Notes: a model not told the origin generated them from the letters alone. DNA of 64,000 nt from Stenotrophomonas maltophilia R551-3 (GCF_000020665.1 NC_011071.1:3214501-3278500), one strand, 5' to 3'; shown: positions 36,452 through 45,621, numbered from the stretch's first letter. Numbers and translations are program-made.

Positions 36452-37048
36452 TCAGCGTGGCCGCGACAGCGGCAGGGCCAGCCAGACCGCCCAGCAGGCA
36501 AAAGCGACCCGCTGCGCCAGTGGTGCCGGCAGTACGCCCTGCAGGGCGAAGGCGGCCAGCGCCGCCAGCACGCCGCAGGCAACCGCCACCCCGCCCAACG
36601 CGCGGCCGTGCGTCTGGCGCAGCTGGGAGATGCCCAGCAACAGGGTGCCCGCGACGAAGCCCAGCACCCAGACCATCCAGGCACTGGCGTGCAGCTGGCT
36701 GGCCGGCCCGTGCAGATCGTCCACGTCCAGCGGCAGCAGGCCCATCGCGGCGAACGCCAGCCCAGCCAGCAGCAGCATCTGGCTGCCGACCCGCGGCGCC
36801 CAACCGGCCGTGGCCGGCAGGCGCCGGCGCAGGCACTCGGCCACCACCACCCCCAGCAGGCCCGGCAGCACGAAGCCCAGCAGATTGAAGGCCAGCGCGT
36901 GCGGCACGCCCTGCGCACCGAGCAGCGCCACCGGGTGGCGCGCCTGCGCGTAGCCGTCCAGGACGGCGCCGAAACCCAGCGCCGCTACTACGAACAACAG
37001 CGCGGCAGCCAGACCGGACAGGCGCAGCAACGGTGACAGGGGCGACAT
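36452..37048 (-). CDS. DUF998 family membrane protein
   Basis: This 198-residue protein has about six hydrophobic helices, beginning LSGLAAALLFVVAALGFGAVLDGY. The LGAQGVPHALAFNLLGFVLPGLLGVV and DDLHGPASQLHASAWMVW segments fit the DUF998 family of small membrane proteins. No function is established. A distant relative lies at 58132-58749. It is divergent from the CnoX gene and sits 105 nt upstream of leuS. Confidence 0.8.
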   Translation of the reverse strand: MSPLSPLLRLSGLAAALLFVVAALGFGAVLDGYAQARHPVALLGAQGVPHALAFNLLGFVLPGLLGVVVAECLRRRLPATAGWAPRVGSQMLLLAGLAFAAMGLLPLDVDDLHGPASQLHASAWMVWVLGFVAGTLLLGISQLRQTHGRALGGVAVACGVLAALAAFALQGVLPAPLAQRVAFACWAVWLALPLSRPR

Positions 37049-37134
37049 GCGGGCTCCGGGAACGACGTCTATGGGAAGGCCGCATTGTCAGGTATTTGCC
37101 GCAACCCGGGTTGAGACCGGCATCGATCGTCACC

Positions 37135-37140
37135 ATAGAA
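37135..37140 (+). promoter_or_regulatory. -10-like box upstream of cnoX
   Basis: TAGAAT lies about 32 nt before the cnoX ATG, giving a short leader. No convincing -35 box is seen. Confidence 0.35.
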
Positions 37141-37172
37141 TCGGTCTCCAGACGCCAAACGATGCCTCCCCC

Positions 37173-38030
37173 ATGACCGAGACGACCTACGTATTCGACG
37201 CCACCACTGCGACTTTCGAGGCCGAAGTCCTGCAGAAGTCGCTGCAGACCCCGGTGCTGGTGGACTTCTGGGCGACCTGGTGCGGGCCGTGCAAGACCCT
37301 GGGGCCGATGCTGGAAAAGCTGGCCGCTGAGTACAACGGCGCCTTCGAGCTGGCCAAGGTCGATGTCGACGCCGAACAGCAGATCGCCGCCGCTTTCCAG
37401 ATCCGCTCGGTGCCCACCGTGTTCCTGGTCAAGGGCGGCCAACTGGTGGACGGCTTCCCCGGCGCCATTCCCGAAGGCCAGCTGCGTGAGTTCCTGGCCC
37501 AGCACGGCGTGGTGCCGGCCGACGTTGGCAACACCATCACCGAGGACGAAGCGCCGCTGGACCCGCAGGCACAGGTGGACGTGCTGCGTGCGCAGATCGC
37601 CGCCGAGCCGGACAAGGACGAGCTGAGGTTGGACCTGGCCCTGGCCCTGCTGCAGATCGGCGGCGTGGACGAAGCCGCCACGCTGATCGATGGCCTGCCG
37701 GCCAACCTGGCCACCGACGACCGCGCCGTGCGTGGCCGCGCCCGCCTGGCCTTCGCCGCTGCGCTGAAGGATGCCCCGGCCGCCGAAGTGCTCGAAGCGC
37801 GTATCGCCGCCGACGGCAAGGACCTCAAGGCCCGCCACCTGCGTGGTGTGCAGCTGCTGCTTGGTGGCCACGACGAGGCCGCGCTGGAACAGTTCCTGGA
37901 AATGCTGCGGATCGATCGCAGTTTCGAGGAAGGGCTGCCGCGCAAAGCGCTGATCGACGCCTTCAATGTGATCTCCGACGAGGACCTGGTCGGGCGGTAC
38001 CGCCGCCGGATGGCGTCCCTGCTGTTCTGA
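37173..38030 (+). CDS. cnoX: Thioredoxin-TPR co-chaperone CnoX (YbbN)
   Basis: This 285-residue cytoplasmic protein has an N-terminal thioredoxin domain (residues 1-110) and a C-terminal TPR-like helical domain, the layout of CnoX/YbbN. The active site is intact WCGPC (Cys37, Cys40) in VLVDFWATWCGPCK. E. coli CnoX has SxxC there and lost reductase activity, whereas Caulobacter CnoX keeps WCGPC, so this protein is probably redox-active. CnoX protects proteins from over-oxidation and hands them to GroEL and DnaK. It is monocistronic; an imperfect hairpin (about 38036-38073) follows. Confidence 0.9.
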   Translation: MTETTYVFDATTATFEAEVLQKSLQTPVLVDFWATWCGPCKTLGPMLEKLAAEYNGAFELAKVDVDAEQQIAAAFQIRSVPTVFLVKGGQLVDGFPGAIPEGQLREFLAQHGVVPADVGNTITEDEAPLDPQAQVDVLRAQIAAEPDKDELRLDLALALLQIGGVDEAATLIDGLPANLATDDRAVRGRARLAFAAALKDAPAAEVLEARIAADGKDLKARHLRGVQLLLGGHDEAALEQFLEMLRIDRSFEEGLPRKALIDAFNVISDEDLVGRYRRRMASLLF

Positions 38031-38182
38031 ACGGGAGCCCGCTTCGTTCAGAATCCCTGCACTGAACGCGGGCAATAATGCGCGGGATGGCGGCCGTACG
38101 GTCGCCACGATCCGTTCGGGGGGATGAGGTCGGGGCCATGGGGTCTTGCAGCTGCGCCCCCGCATTGCCGGGATTGCCAACT

Positions 38183-39838
38183 GTGACCTTCGTCCGCTCG
38201 CTGTCGTTTGCCATGCGCTTCCAGGGTGCGCTGCTCTGCGCCCTTCTCCTGCTGCCGGCCGTGGCCGCGGCCCAGGACTGGAACTACCGGGTCCGGCCCG
38301 GCGATACCCTGTGGGACCTGGGTGGCGTGTACCTGAAGCCTTCGGTACGCTGGCAGCAGCTGCAGCAGCACAACCGCATCGACAACCCCTACCAGCTGCC
38401 GCCTGGTCAGCTGCTGCGCTTCCCGATCAGCTGGCTGCGCACCGAACCGGCGCCGGCCCGCGTGCTGTCGGTGCGTGGCAAGGTCGAGCTGTCCGGCGCC
38501 GATGGCAGGGCTACCCGCGCCATTCTGGCTGGCGAGCAGCTGCACATCGGTGACACCATCGAGACCGAAGGCGATTCCAGCGTCACCCTCGAATTCGCCG
38601 ACGCCTCGCGCCTGCAGTTGCGCGAATATTCCCGCCTGCGCCTGGATCAGCTCAGCCGCTACGGCCACACCGGCATGGTCGATACCCGCCTGCGCCTGCA
38701 ACAGGGCCGTGCCAGCAACCGCGTGACGCCGGCCCGCGGCCCTGCATCGCGATACATCATTGACGCACCCACCGCTACCAGCAGCGTGCGCGGCACTGTG
38801 TTCCGGGTCAGTGCCGGCGACACCCACCATGTTGCCGCCACTGAAGTCCTGCAGGGCAAGGTACAGGTCGGCAACAACCATGGCCGGCAGCTGGTCAAGC
38901 CCGGCCAGGCCAGCCGCAGCAGCAGCGCCGACAGCGCGCCCGATGCGGTCTCCGCCCTGCTGCCGGCGCCGCAGCTGCGCAATGACGAGCTGCGCCTGGC
39001 GCCGCTGCCGACCCGGCTGGCCTGGGAGCCGGTCGACGGCGCCGCGCAGTACCGCATTGAAGTGGTGCAGGCGGCGACACCGGAGATCCTGCTGTTCGCC
39101 GCCACCACCACCGACACCCGCCTGTCGATCGGCGACCTGCCACCTGGCCAGCTGCGCATCCTGCTGCGCGCCGTCGATGCCCAGGGCGTGGAAGGCCTCG
39201 ATGCCAGTGCCGACTTCGAACTCAGCGACCAGCCGCCACCGCCGTTGACGGTCGCACCGCTGCACGGCCAGACGATCAACAGTGACCGCCCGCGTTTCCG
39301 CTGGAGCCAGGCCCCCGGCGCACACAGCAGCGTGCTGCAGATCGCCGCCGAACCGACCTTCCAGCAGCCGTTGCAGGAACAGACCACTCAGAGCACCGAC
39401 CTGCGCCTGGCACAGCCACTGCCGCCGGGCCAGTACTTCTGGCGGGTGGCTTCGCGCGATGGCAACGAGCACCAGGGCCGCTACGGCCAGGCACTGCCAC
39501 TGCAACTGAGCAATGAACCGGTCGACCCCGCCCTGCAACCACCCGAAGCCGCGCATGGTGAGCTGACCCTGCGCTGGCAGGCCGGTAGCGAGGGCCAGCG
39601 CTACCGGGTGCAGGTGGATCGCCATGGCGACTTCAAGGCGCCGCTCGTCGACGAAACCGTGACCGAGCCGCAGGTCAGCTTCAAGCGGCCGTGGAGCGGC
39701 ACCCTGCACGTGCGCGTGCAGTACATCGACGACGACGGCCACGCTGGCGAGTATTCCCCTGCCCAGCAGATCAAGCTGCCCTGCCGCCTGTGCTACGGCG
39801 CCGGTGGTGGCGCCCTGCTGCTGTGGTTGTTGTTGTGA
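38183..39838 (+). CDS. LysM and FecR domain periplasmic protein
   Basis: This protein of about 551 residues begins with a signal peptide (MRFQGALLCALLLLPAVAAAQ). A LysM domain follows at once (YRVRPGDTLWDLGG to LPPGQLLRFP). The FecR domain comes next (LHIGDTIETEGDSSVTLEF to TSSVRGTVFRVSAG). Beta-rich, fibronectin-like repeats such as RLAWEPVDGAAQYRIEV and RFRWSQAPGAHSSVLQI fill the rest, and a C-terminal hydrophobic stretch ends it. LysM suggests peptidoglycan binding. The start could also be ATG 38213; neither start has a good ribosome site. Its stop overlaps the start of a CHASE2-GGDEF gene, so the pair likely forms a sensing unit. Confidence 0.85.
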   Translation: MTFVRSLSFAMRFQGALLCALLLLPAVAAAQDWNYRVRPGDTLWDLGGVYLKPSVRWQQLQQHNRIDNPYQLPPGQLLRFPISWLRTEPAPARVLSVRGKVELSGADGRATRAILAGEQLHIGDTIETEGDSSVTLEFADASRLQLREYSRLRLDQLSRYGHTGMVDTRLRLQQGRASNRVTPARGPASRYIIDAPTATSSVRGTVFRVSAGDTHHVAATEVLQGKVQVGNNHGRQLVKPGQASRSSSADSAPDAVSALLPAPQLRNDELRLAPLPTRLAWEPVDGAAQYRIEVVQAATPEILLFAATTTDTRLSIGDLPPGQLRILLRAVDAQGVEGLDASADFELSDQPPPPLTVAPLHGQTINSDRPRFRWSQAPGAHSSVLQIAAEPTFQQPLQEQTTQSTDLRLAQPLPPGQYFWRVASRDGNEHQGRYGQALPLQLSNEPVDPALQPPEAAHGELTLRWQAGSEGQRYRVQVDRHGDFKAPLVDETVTEPQVSFKRPWSGTLHVRVQYIDDDGHAGEYSPAQQIKLPCRLCYGAGGGALLLWLLL

Positions 39839-41466
39839 GGCGGTCGCCGCTTCCATGGTCGAAGCGGATCGTGCTGGCACTGCTGGCAGGGATACTGACG
39901 ATCGTGGCCAGCCATGGCCAATGGTTGTGGCGGCAGGACGAAGCCGCCTACGACGCGATGGTCGGCAACTGGGACTACCGCCCCGATCCCAGCGTGCTGA
40001 TCGTGGCCATCGACGAGGGCAGCCTGCAGCGCATCGGCCAGTGGCCGTGGCCGCGCTCGATCCACGCACGGTTGCTGGATCGCCTGACCGATGCCGGTGC
40101 CGAGCGCGTGGCGCTGGACCTGATGCTGTCCGAACCTGACCGCCGCGCCAGCCGCCAGGATGAACAGCTGGCGGCGGCCATCCGGCGCAACGGCCGGGTG
40201 GTGCTGCCGGTCCTGGCGGCGCCCGCAGCCGGCGATCGCATGGCCGAGGAAATGCTGCCGATTCCACGGATCGCAGCCAGCGCGGCGGCGATCGGCCATA
40301 CCGACGTCGAAGTGGATGGCGATGGCGTTGCCCGCGGCGTGTACCTGCACGCAGGCATCGGCCGTGCGCACTGGCCTGCACTCGGGCTGGCCCTGGCCGA
40401 TCTGCCGCCAGGCGCAGTACGTGGGCTGCCCGATCCGGATCCGGGCGTGAACTCGCCCTACCAATGGCGGCGCGACGACTACGTGCGGGTGCGCTATGCC
40501 GGCCCGCCCGAACGCCTGCCCCAGGTTTCCTACGCCGACGTGCTCGATGGCCACGTGGACATGGCCATGCTGCACGGCCGTCGCATCGTGGTGGGCATGA
40601 CCGCCAGCGGCGTCGCGCCGCGGCTGCTGACCCCGACCACCCGCGAATTCTGGATGAGTGGCAGCGAGTACCAGGCCAACATCGCTTCGATGCTGCTGCA
40701 GCACAAGCAGATCGACCTGCTGCCCCGCCTCTGGCAGCACGCCATCAGCGGCGTGCTGGTGGCACTGTGCGTGCTCCTGCTCGGCCTGCGCCTGCCGTGG
40801 CTGGCCGCGCTGTGCTCGCTGCCGCTGGCGCCGCTGCTGAGCTGGCTGCTGCTGCGCGCCTGCGACCTGTGGTGGGCCCCGGCCAGCGCCATGCTGGGCA
40901 TTACCCTGGTGCTGCTGGCCTGGGCGACCTGGCGGATTTCGGCCTGGCACCGCCAGGCCAACCGCGATGCGCTGACCGGCCTCGGCAACCGCCTGCGCTT
41001 CGAGCAGTCGCTGCAGCAGGAATGCGATGCCGCGCGGCGCAGTGGCAAGCCGCTGAGCCTGGCGCTGATCGACGTCGACCATTTCAAGCGCCACAACGAC
41101 CGCCACGGCCATCAGGTCGGCGACCGCGTGCTGCGCGATGTCGCGCGCCTGATCGGTGCGCATGCACGGCGCCCGCGCGACATGGCCGCACGCTATGGCG
41201 GCGACGAATTCGCGCTGGTGCTGCCGGATACGCCAGCCGAAGGCGCGCGCCTGGTGATCGAAGACCTGATCGCCTGCGTGCGGGCGTTGCCGGCGCCCGG
41301 TGAAAGCAGCGACGCCGACGCCGGCGTCACCCTCACCATCGGCGTGTTCACCCGCGTGCCGGACGGCGAACTGCAACCGCACGACTTCGTCGAAGGTGCC
41401 GATACCGCCCTGTACCAGGCCAAGGCCAACGGCCGCGACGGTTATGTGATCGACAGTGCGTCCTGA
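39835..41466 (+). CDS. CHASE2 sensor diguanylate cyclase
   Basis: This 543-residue inner-membrane sensor makes cyclic di-GMP. An N-terminal helix is followed by a periplasmic CHASE2 domain (about residues 35-290: VLIVAIDEGSLQRIGQWPWPR and RRIVVGMTASGVAP). Three hydrophobic helices and then a GGDEF domain follow. GGDEF is intact at residues 455-459, and an RxxD inhibitory site (RPRD) lies five residues before it, so the enzyme should be active and feedback-inhibited. The GTG start overlaps the upstream TGA (GTGA), so translation depends on the FecR/LysM gene. CHASE2 is often found beside FecR proteins. Confidence 0.92.
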   Translation: MRRSPLPWSKRIVLALLAGILTIVASHGQWLWRQDEAAYDAMVGNWDYRPDPSVLIVAIDEGSLQRIGQWPWPRSIHARLLDRLTDAGAERVALDLMLSEPDRRASRQDEQLAAAIRRNGRVVLPVLAAPAAGDRMAEEMLPIPRIAASAAAIGHTDVEVDGDGVARGVYLHAGIGRAHWPALGLALADLPPGAVRGLPDPDPGVNSPYQWRRDDYVRVRYAGPPERLPQVSYADVLDGHVDMAMLHGRRIVVGMTASGVAPRLLTPTTREFWMSGSEYQANIASMLLQHKQIDLLPRLWQHAISGVLVALCVLLLGLRLPWLAALCSLPLAPLLSWLLLRACDLWWAPASAMLGITLVLLAWATWRISAWHRQANRDALTGLGNRLRFEQSLQQECDAARRSGKPLSLALIDVDHFKRHNDRHGHQVGDRVLRDVARLIGAHARRPRDMAARYGGDEFALVLPDTPAEGARLVIEDLIACVRALPAPGESSDADAGVTLTIGVFTRVPDGELQPHDFVEGADTALYQAKANGRDGYVIDSAS

Positions 41467-41540
41467 ACACCGGCCCGGGCTACAACATACGCATGCGAAT
41501 GGTTAAACTGTAAACCTCGCCCCGCGCCCCCCGGACCCGC

Positions 41541-41993
41541 ATGAACGCCCGCCTGTTCCGCTTCGGCATCAACCTCTGGCCGCCGTTCCTGTTCACCGGC
41601 ATCCACGTCACCCGGGTCTCGCCGGACTACCGGCAGATCGACGTCGAACTGCGCATGCGGCCCTGGAACCGCAACTACGTCGGCACGCATTTCGGCGGCA
41701 GCCTGTTTGCGATGACCGATCCGTTCTGGATGCTTGGCCTGCTGCACATCCTCGGCCGCGACTACTACGTGTGGGACCGCGCCGGTGCGATCGATTTCCT
41801 CAAGCCCGGCCGCGGCACCGTACGTACGTCGTTCCGCATCGATGACGCACTCCTGGACGAACTGCGCGCCGAAGCGGCCAACGGCGACAAAGTGCTGCGC
41901 TGGTTCAGCAACGACGTGGTCGATGAAAGCGGCGAAGTGGTCGCACAGGTACGCAAGCAGGTCTACCTGCGGCTGAAACCACACGCACGCTGA
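41541..41993 (+). CDS. DUF4442 hotdog-fold protein
   Basis: This 150-residue protein belongs to the DUF4442 group of hotdog-fold thioesterase-like proteins. NLWPPFLFTGIHVTRVSPDY, the NRNYVGTHFGGSLFAMTDPFWML segment and a late VAQVRKQVYLRLK are typical. Family members are presumed acyl-CoA or acyl-ACP thioesterases, but the substrate here is unknown. A TAAACT box lies about 35 nt upstream. No recognisable partner gene is adjacent. Confidence 0.83.
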   Translation: MNARLFRFGINLWPPFLFTGIHVTRVSPDYRQIDVELRMRPWNRNYVGTHFGGSLFAMTDPFWMLGLLHILGRDYYVWDRAGAIDFLKPGRGTVRTSFRIDDALLDELRAEAANGDKVLRWFSNDVVDESGEVVAQVRKQVYLRLKPHAR

Positions 41994-42040
41994 TCGGCAG
42001 CATCGGCGCTATTCTCTGCCTCCCCGCCATGGAGGCTCCG

Positions 42041-42757
42041 ATGCGCCCGTTCGCCCTTGCTGCACTGCTGACCCCACTATCCTTCGCCGCCCACGCACTG
42101 GATGTGCCACCGGTGCAGTACCCGACGCTGCCGGCGCAGGCGGCCGATGCGGCCGACTTCGTGCCCAAGGGCTGGACGCTGGAAACCCGACTGGAAGGTG
42201 ACCTCGACCAGGATGGTCGCGCCGACCTGGTGCTGGTGTTGCGCCAGCAGGATCCGCGCAACGTCATCGAGCACGATGGCTTCGGTCCCTCTCCGTATGA
42301 CAGCAATCCGCGCATCCTCGCCATCGCTTGGTCGCGCCCGTCCGGCTACGTGCTCGCGGCGCAGGACCACAGGCTGATTCCGCGCCCGGAAAGTCCCGTG
42401 CTCAGCGATCCGCTCGAAGACGGCGGGGTCAGCATCCAGCGCGGCACGCTGAGGGTGGCGTTGTTTTCGTTCGCCAGCGCAGGCAGCTGGTCGATGGGCA
42501 CGACCGCGTTCACCTTCCGCTGGCAGAACGGCGCCTTCGCCCTCATCGGCTATGACCGCGATTCGGTGATGCGCAACTCCGGGCAGACCGAGTCGTTGAG
42601 CGTCAACTTTTCCACCGGCAAGGTGAAACAGGTTGAAGGCAGCATCGAGACCGATACCGACAGCGTGCGCTGGAAACCGCTGCGCAGCAGCCGGCGCTGG
42701 ACGCTTGAAACGGTCGACGATGGCTGGGGATTCGATCCGTTGGCCGGCGGCGGCTGA
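42041..42757 (+). CDS. Exported FG-GAP/VCBS-like protein of unknown function
   Basis: This 238-residue protein has a signal peptide ending AHALDV. The segment GDLDQDGRADLVLVL is a calcium-binding FG-GAP/VCBS-type loop (DxDxDG) and is followed by repeated beta-type phrases. FSFASAGSWSMGTTAFTFRWQNGAFALIGYDRDSV is the most conserved-looking part. ATG 42041 follows GGAGG with good spacing; the frame opens at 42029. No role is known. It converges with the 437-residue protein gene, with only 8 nt between them. Confidence 0.75.
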   Translation: MRPFALAALLTPLSFAAHALDVPPVQYPTLPAQAADAADFVPKGWTLETRLEGDLDQDGRADLVLVLRQQDPRNVIEHDGFGPSPYDSNPRILAIAWSRPSGYVLAAQDHRLIPRPESPVLSDPLEDGGVSIQRGTLRVALFSFASAGSWSMGTTAFTFRWQNGAFALIGYDRDSVMRNSGQTESLSVNFSTGKVKQVEGSIETDTDSVRWKPLRSSRRWTLETVDDGWGFDPLAGGG

Positions 42758-42765
42758 GCCGTCCC

Positions 42766-44079
42766 TCAGTCGCGTGCGGCGGCTGAAGGCGCACCTGCGC
42801 TCAGTGGTACCGACAGCCAGGCGCTTTCATCATTGCTGCGCGGCGGCGAACGGCGAGGCACCTGCAGGCGGCAGCCATCGGCCGACAGCTGCGGCACGCG
42901 CACCGGCGAGCGGAACTGCGCGGGCAACCGCTGCAGCGCCTCCGTCGGGTCTTCTGCCTGCTGCCGCAGCCAGCGCTGCGCCCCCAGCAGGCGCAGCATC
43001 GCCGCAGCATCCTGGGTCCGGGACGAATACGCGGGATAGACCGGCGCCGCAATGTCGGTCAATACGCACCCCATGACGTTGGACAGGCAACCGAAATCCC
43101 GCTGCGGCGGCGCCTGCACCGGCAACGGTCGATCTGCTTCCAGCGCCGCCTTGGCGGTGGCGCCACAGGCCCAGCCGAGATTGCCGGCCACGCGTGCCAA
43201 GGTGCTGCTGCGGTCCAGCACCAGTACGCCGCCGAATTCGCTCGCCGAGGTTTCAATCGCTGCCCGGCTCATTGCGTACTCACCCTGCATCGCGCGGCAC
43301 AGGCTCTGTTCGTCGGCCAGCATCGGCTGCATCGCCTGCTCGCACTCGACCGGCAAGGGATGGTCGGGGGGCAGTTCTGCCAGCATGTCGGCCAGCAGCT
43401 GGGCGTTGGCCTGGACCAGGTTGGCACCGATGATGCTTTCGACCAGGTAACTGCCCCCGGGTACCAGCCGACGGCCCAGCTGCAGGCCACGGCAACTGCC
43501 GCGCAACGCACCCTCGACGTCGCCCTGCACATAGGCCAGCGCGCGGGCGCTGGTGGCGTCCACCACCAGGCCATAGGTCGGCAACGGGACGAGAATGCCC
43601 TCGCCCTTCGGCAGGAACGGCGACACGAAGTGGTCCGCTTCAGCCAGTTGGTCCAAGCGTGTGTGCAACTGCTGATGCCCGGCATGGGCGTCCACGAAGC
43701 GTTGCGGATCGGCGCGCACCTGGGCCAGGCAGTCGCTGGCGGTCGGCCCGCAACTGGCACCCGGCCGTGAGTGCAGCTCGGCGTGGCTGGCCGCCAGGTG
43801 GGTCTGGCCAACGCCGCCGCCCCTCGGGTCGGCCGCCCAGCGCCGCGCGTCCTCGGCCAGCGCCTGCTCGCGCTGGCGGGCATCCAGCCCGTCAAACGGA
43901 AGCGTCCACAGCAGCGCATAGCCATTGCGCCCGGCCGCTGGCAGGCGTGCCTCCAGTCGATGCTGCGCCTGCACCCTCGATTCGGGCACGGGCCACATGC
44001 GCGAGGCGCACCACACCACGATCGCCAGCACCAGCAGGCCACCCAGGGTCCAGCCCAGTCCGCGCAGAATCTTCAACAC
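42766..44079 (-). CDS. Uncharacterised membrane-anchored protein
   Basis: This 437-residue protein has one N-terminal transmembrane helix (LGGLLVLAIVVWCASRMW) and a long periplasmic region with no domain I recognise. The region is Ala/Leu-rich and helical, with many scattered cysteines (for example SCGPTASDCLAQ, GSCRGL, ECEQ, SLCRAM, GCLSNVMGCVLTDI), which may form disulfides. The start is a GTG at 44079 with GAAGGGAAG upstream. It is divergent from the DUF502 gene. It resembles a lineage-restricted hypothetical protein; I cannot assign a role. Confidence 0.7.
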   Translation of the reverse strand: MLKILRGLGWTLGGLLVLAIVVWCASRMWPVPESRVQAQHRLEARLPAAGRNGYALLWTLPFDGLDARQREQALAEDARRWAADPRGGGVGQTHLAASHAELHSRPGASCGPTASDCLAQVRADPQRFVDAHAGHQQLHTRLDQLAEADHFVSPFLPKGEGILVPLPTYGLVVDATSARALAYVQGDVEGALRGSCRGLQLGRRLVPGGSYLVESIIGANLVQANAQLLADMLAELPPDHPLPVECEQAMQPMLADEQSLCRAMQGEYAMSRAAIETSASEFGGVLVLDRSSTLARVAGNLGWACGATAKAALEADRPLPVQAPPQRDFGCLSNVMGCVLTDIAAPVYPAYSSRTQDAAAMLRLLGAQRWLRQQAEDPTEALQRLPAQFRSPVRVPQLSADGCRLQVPRRSPPRSNDESAWLSVPLSAGAPSAAARD

Positions 44080-44143
44080 AGCTTCCCTTCCATGTGCCGT
44101 TGCCGCAGTTGATCGCCCAGCGTAATCGACCGGCAGTGACCGC

Positions 44144-44149
44144 TACAAT
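44144..44149 (+). promoter_or_regulatory. -10-like box directly before the DUF502 gene
   Basis: TACAAT ends 6 nt before the ATG, with GCGCGC between and no Shine-Dalgarno sequence. It would place the start of transcription at the start codon. Confidence 0.45.
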
Positions 44150-44155
44150 GCGCGC

Positions 44156-44839
44156 ATGTCGCTCGAAGCCCCCGCCCTGGTCCCCCGCCCCTCCCTGCAG
44201 CGCCTGTTCCTGACCGGCCTGCTGACCCTGCTGCCGATCTGGCTGACCTGGGTGGTGGTCAAATTCGTGTTCGTGCTGCTGTCAGGCATTTCCAGCCCGC
44301 TGGTAGTGCCGTTGTCCGAGCAGATCGCGACAAACTTCCCGCATTACCTCGGCTGGGTCCGTGCCGAGTGGATCCAGGACACCATCGCCCTGCTCGCCAC
44401 CCTGCTGGTGATCCTGGCGGTGGGCGTGGCCAGCCGCCGCGTGCTCGGCCAGCGCCTGCTGCGCTGGGTCGGCGCGGTCATCAAGCGCATTCCACTGGCC
44501 AGCATCATCTACGACAGCGCCAAGAAGCTGCTGGACATGCTGCAGACCGAGCCGGGCAGCACCCAGCGCGTGGTGCTGATCGACTTCCCGCACCGCGACA
44601 TGAAGTCGGTCGGCCTGGTGACCCGGGTCATCAAGGAACACGGCACCGATCGTGAGCTGGCCGCGGTGTATGTGCCGACCACACCGAACCCGACCTCGGG
44701 CTATCTGGAGATCGTGCCGGTCGAGCTGCTGACCCCGACCGACTGGACCGTGGACCAGGCGATGAGCTTCATCATCTCCGGCGGCGCGGTTGCTCCGCCC
44801 ACCGTGCCGTTCACCCGCGCCGGCGATCGCGCCGAATGA
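44156..44839 (+). CDS. DUF502 family membrane protein
   Basis: This 227-residue inner-membrane protein has two hydrophobic helices near the N-terminus (FLTGLLTLLPIWLTWVVVKF and IALLATLLVILAVGVAS). The DUF502 signatures are IPLASIIYDSAKKLLDML, the RVVLIDFPHRDMKSVGLVTR segment, and YVPTTPNPTSGYLEIVP, followed by the SFIISGGAV end. The function is unknown, although a link to membrane-protein or cell-envelope processes has been suggested. Its stop overlaps the next gene's ATG. Confidence 0.9.
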   Translation: MSLEAPALVPRPSLQRLFLTGLLTLLPIWLTWVVVKFVFVLLSGISSPLVVPLSEQIATNFPHYLGWVRAEWIQDTIALLATLLVILAVGVASRRVLGQRLLRWVGAVIKRIPLASIIYDSAKKLLDMLQTEPGSTQRVVLIDFPHRDMKSVGLVTRVIKEHGTDRELAAVYVPTTPNPTSGYLEIVPVELLTPTDWTVDQAMSFIISGGAVAPPTVPFTRAGDRAE

Positions 44840-45621
44840 CCGCGGCGCCGATCGAGCGCCCGCTGCAGGACCGTGCGGTCCTGCTGTTCATCGTGTTGGC
44901 CGCGTTCTTCTGCGGCAACGCGGTGCTGGCCGAGCTGATCGGGGTGAAGATCTTCGCCCTCGAAGACACGCTCGGCATCGATCCGCTGAACTGGAACCTG
45001 TTCGGCCAGACCGGCTCGCTCAGCTTCACCGCAGGCACTCTGTTGTGGCCGGTGGTGTTCATCATGACCGACACCATCAACGAGTTCTTCGGCAAGCGCG
45101 GCGTGCGCTTCATCTCGTGGCTGGCGGTGGTGCTGATCGGCTACGGTTTCCTGTTCGCCTTCGCAGCGATCTCGCTGGCACCGGCCAGCTGGTGGGTCAC
45201 GTCGATGAACGGCCACGGCGTGCCCGACTACCAGGCTGCATTCGCGGCGGTGTTCGGCCAGGGCATGTGGACCATTGCCGGTTCGCTGGTGGCGTTCCTG
45301 CTTGGCCAGCTGATCGATGTGACGGTGTTCCACCGCATCCGCCAGGCCACCGGCGAGCGCCATGTGTGGCTGCGTGCGACCGGCTCGACCGCAATCTCGC
45401 AGGTGGTGGACAGCTTCGTGGTGATCTGGATCGCCTTCGTGCTCGGCCCGCAGCACTGGCCGACCTCGTTATTCCTGGCGGTCAGCAGTGTCAACTACGT
45501 CTACAAGATGGGCTTTGCAATCGCGCTGATTCCCTTGCTGTACCTGATGCGGCGCGCGATCACCCGCTACCTGGGCAGCGAACGTGCCGCCGCATTGCGT
45601 GCCGCCGCCGCGGCTGACTGA
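44836..45621 (+). CDS. yhhQ: Queuosine precursor transporter (YhhQ/QueT-type, DUF165)
   Basis: This 261-residue inner-membrane protein of the DUF165/Vut_1 family takes up queuosine precursors preQ0/preQ1. It has about six helices: AAFFCGNAVLAELIGVKIFA, the FTAGTLLWPVVFIMTDTINEFFGKRGVR stretch, FLLGQLIDVTVFHRIRQ, and STAISQVVDSFVVIWIAF, all typical. The ATG at 44836 overlaps the TGA of the DUF502 gene (ATGA), so they are co-translated. This pairing is probably positional rather than functional. Confidence 0.9.
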   Translation: MTAAPIERPLQDRAVLLFIVLAAFFCGNAVLAELIGVKIFALEDTLGIDPLNWNLFGQTGSLSFTAGTLLWPVVFIMTDTINEFFGKRGVRFISWLAVVLIGYGFLFAFAAISLAPASWWVTSMNGHGVPDYQAAFAAVFGQGMWTIAGSLVAFLLGQLIDVTVFHRIRQATGERHVWLRATGSTAISQVVDSFVVIWIAFVLGPQHWPTSLFLAVSSVNYVYKMGFAIALIPLLYLMRRAITRYLGSERAAALRAAAAAD

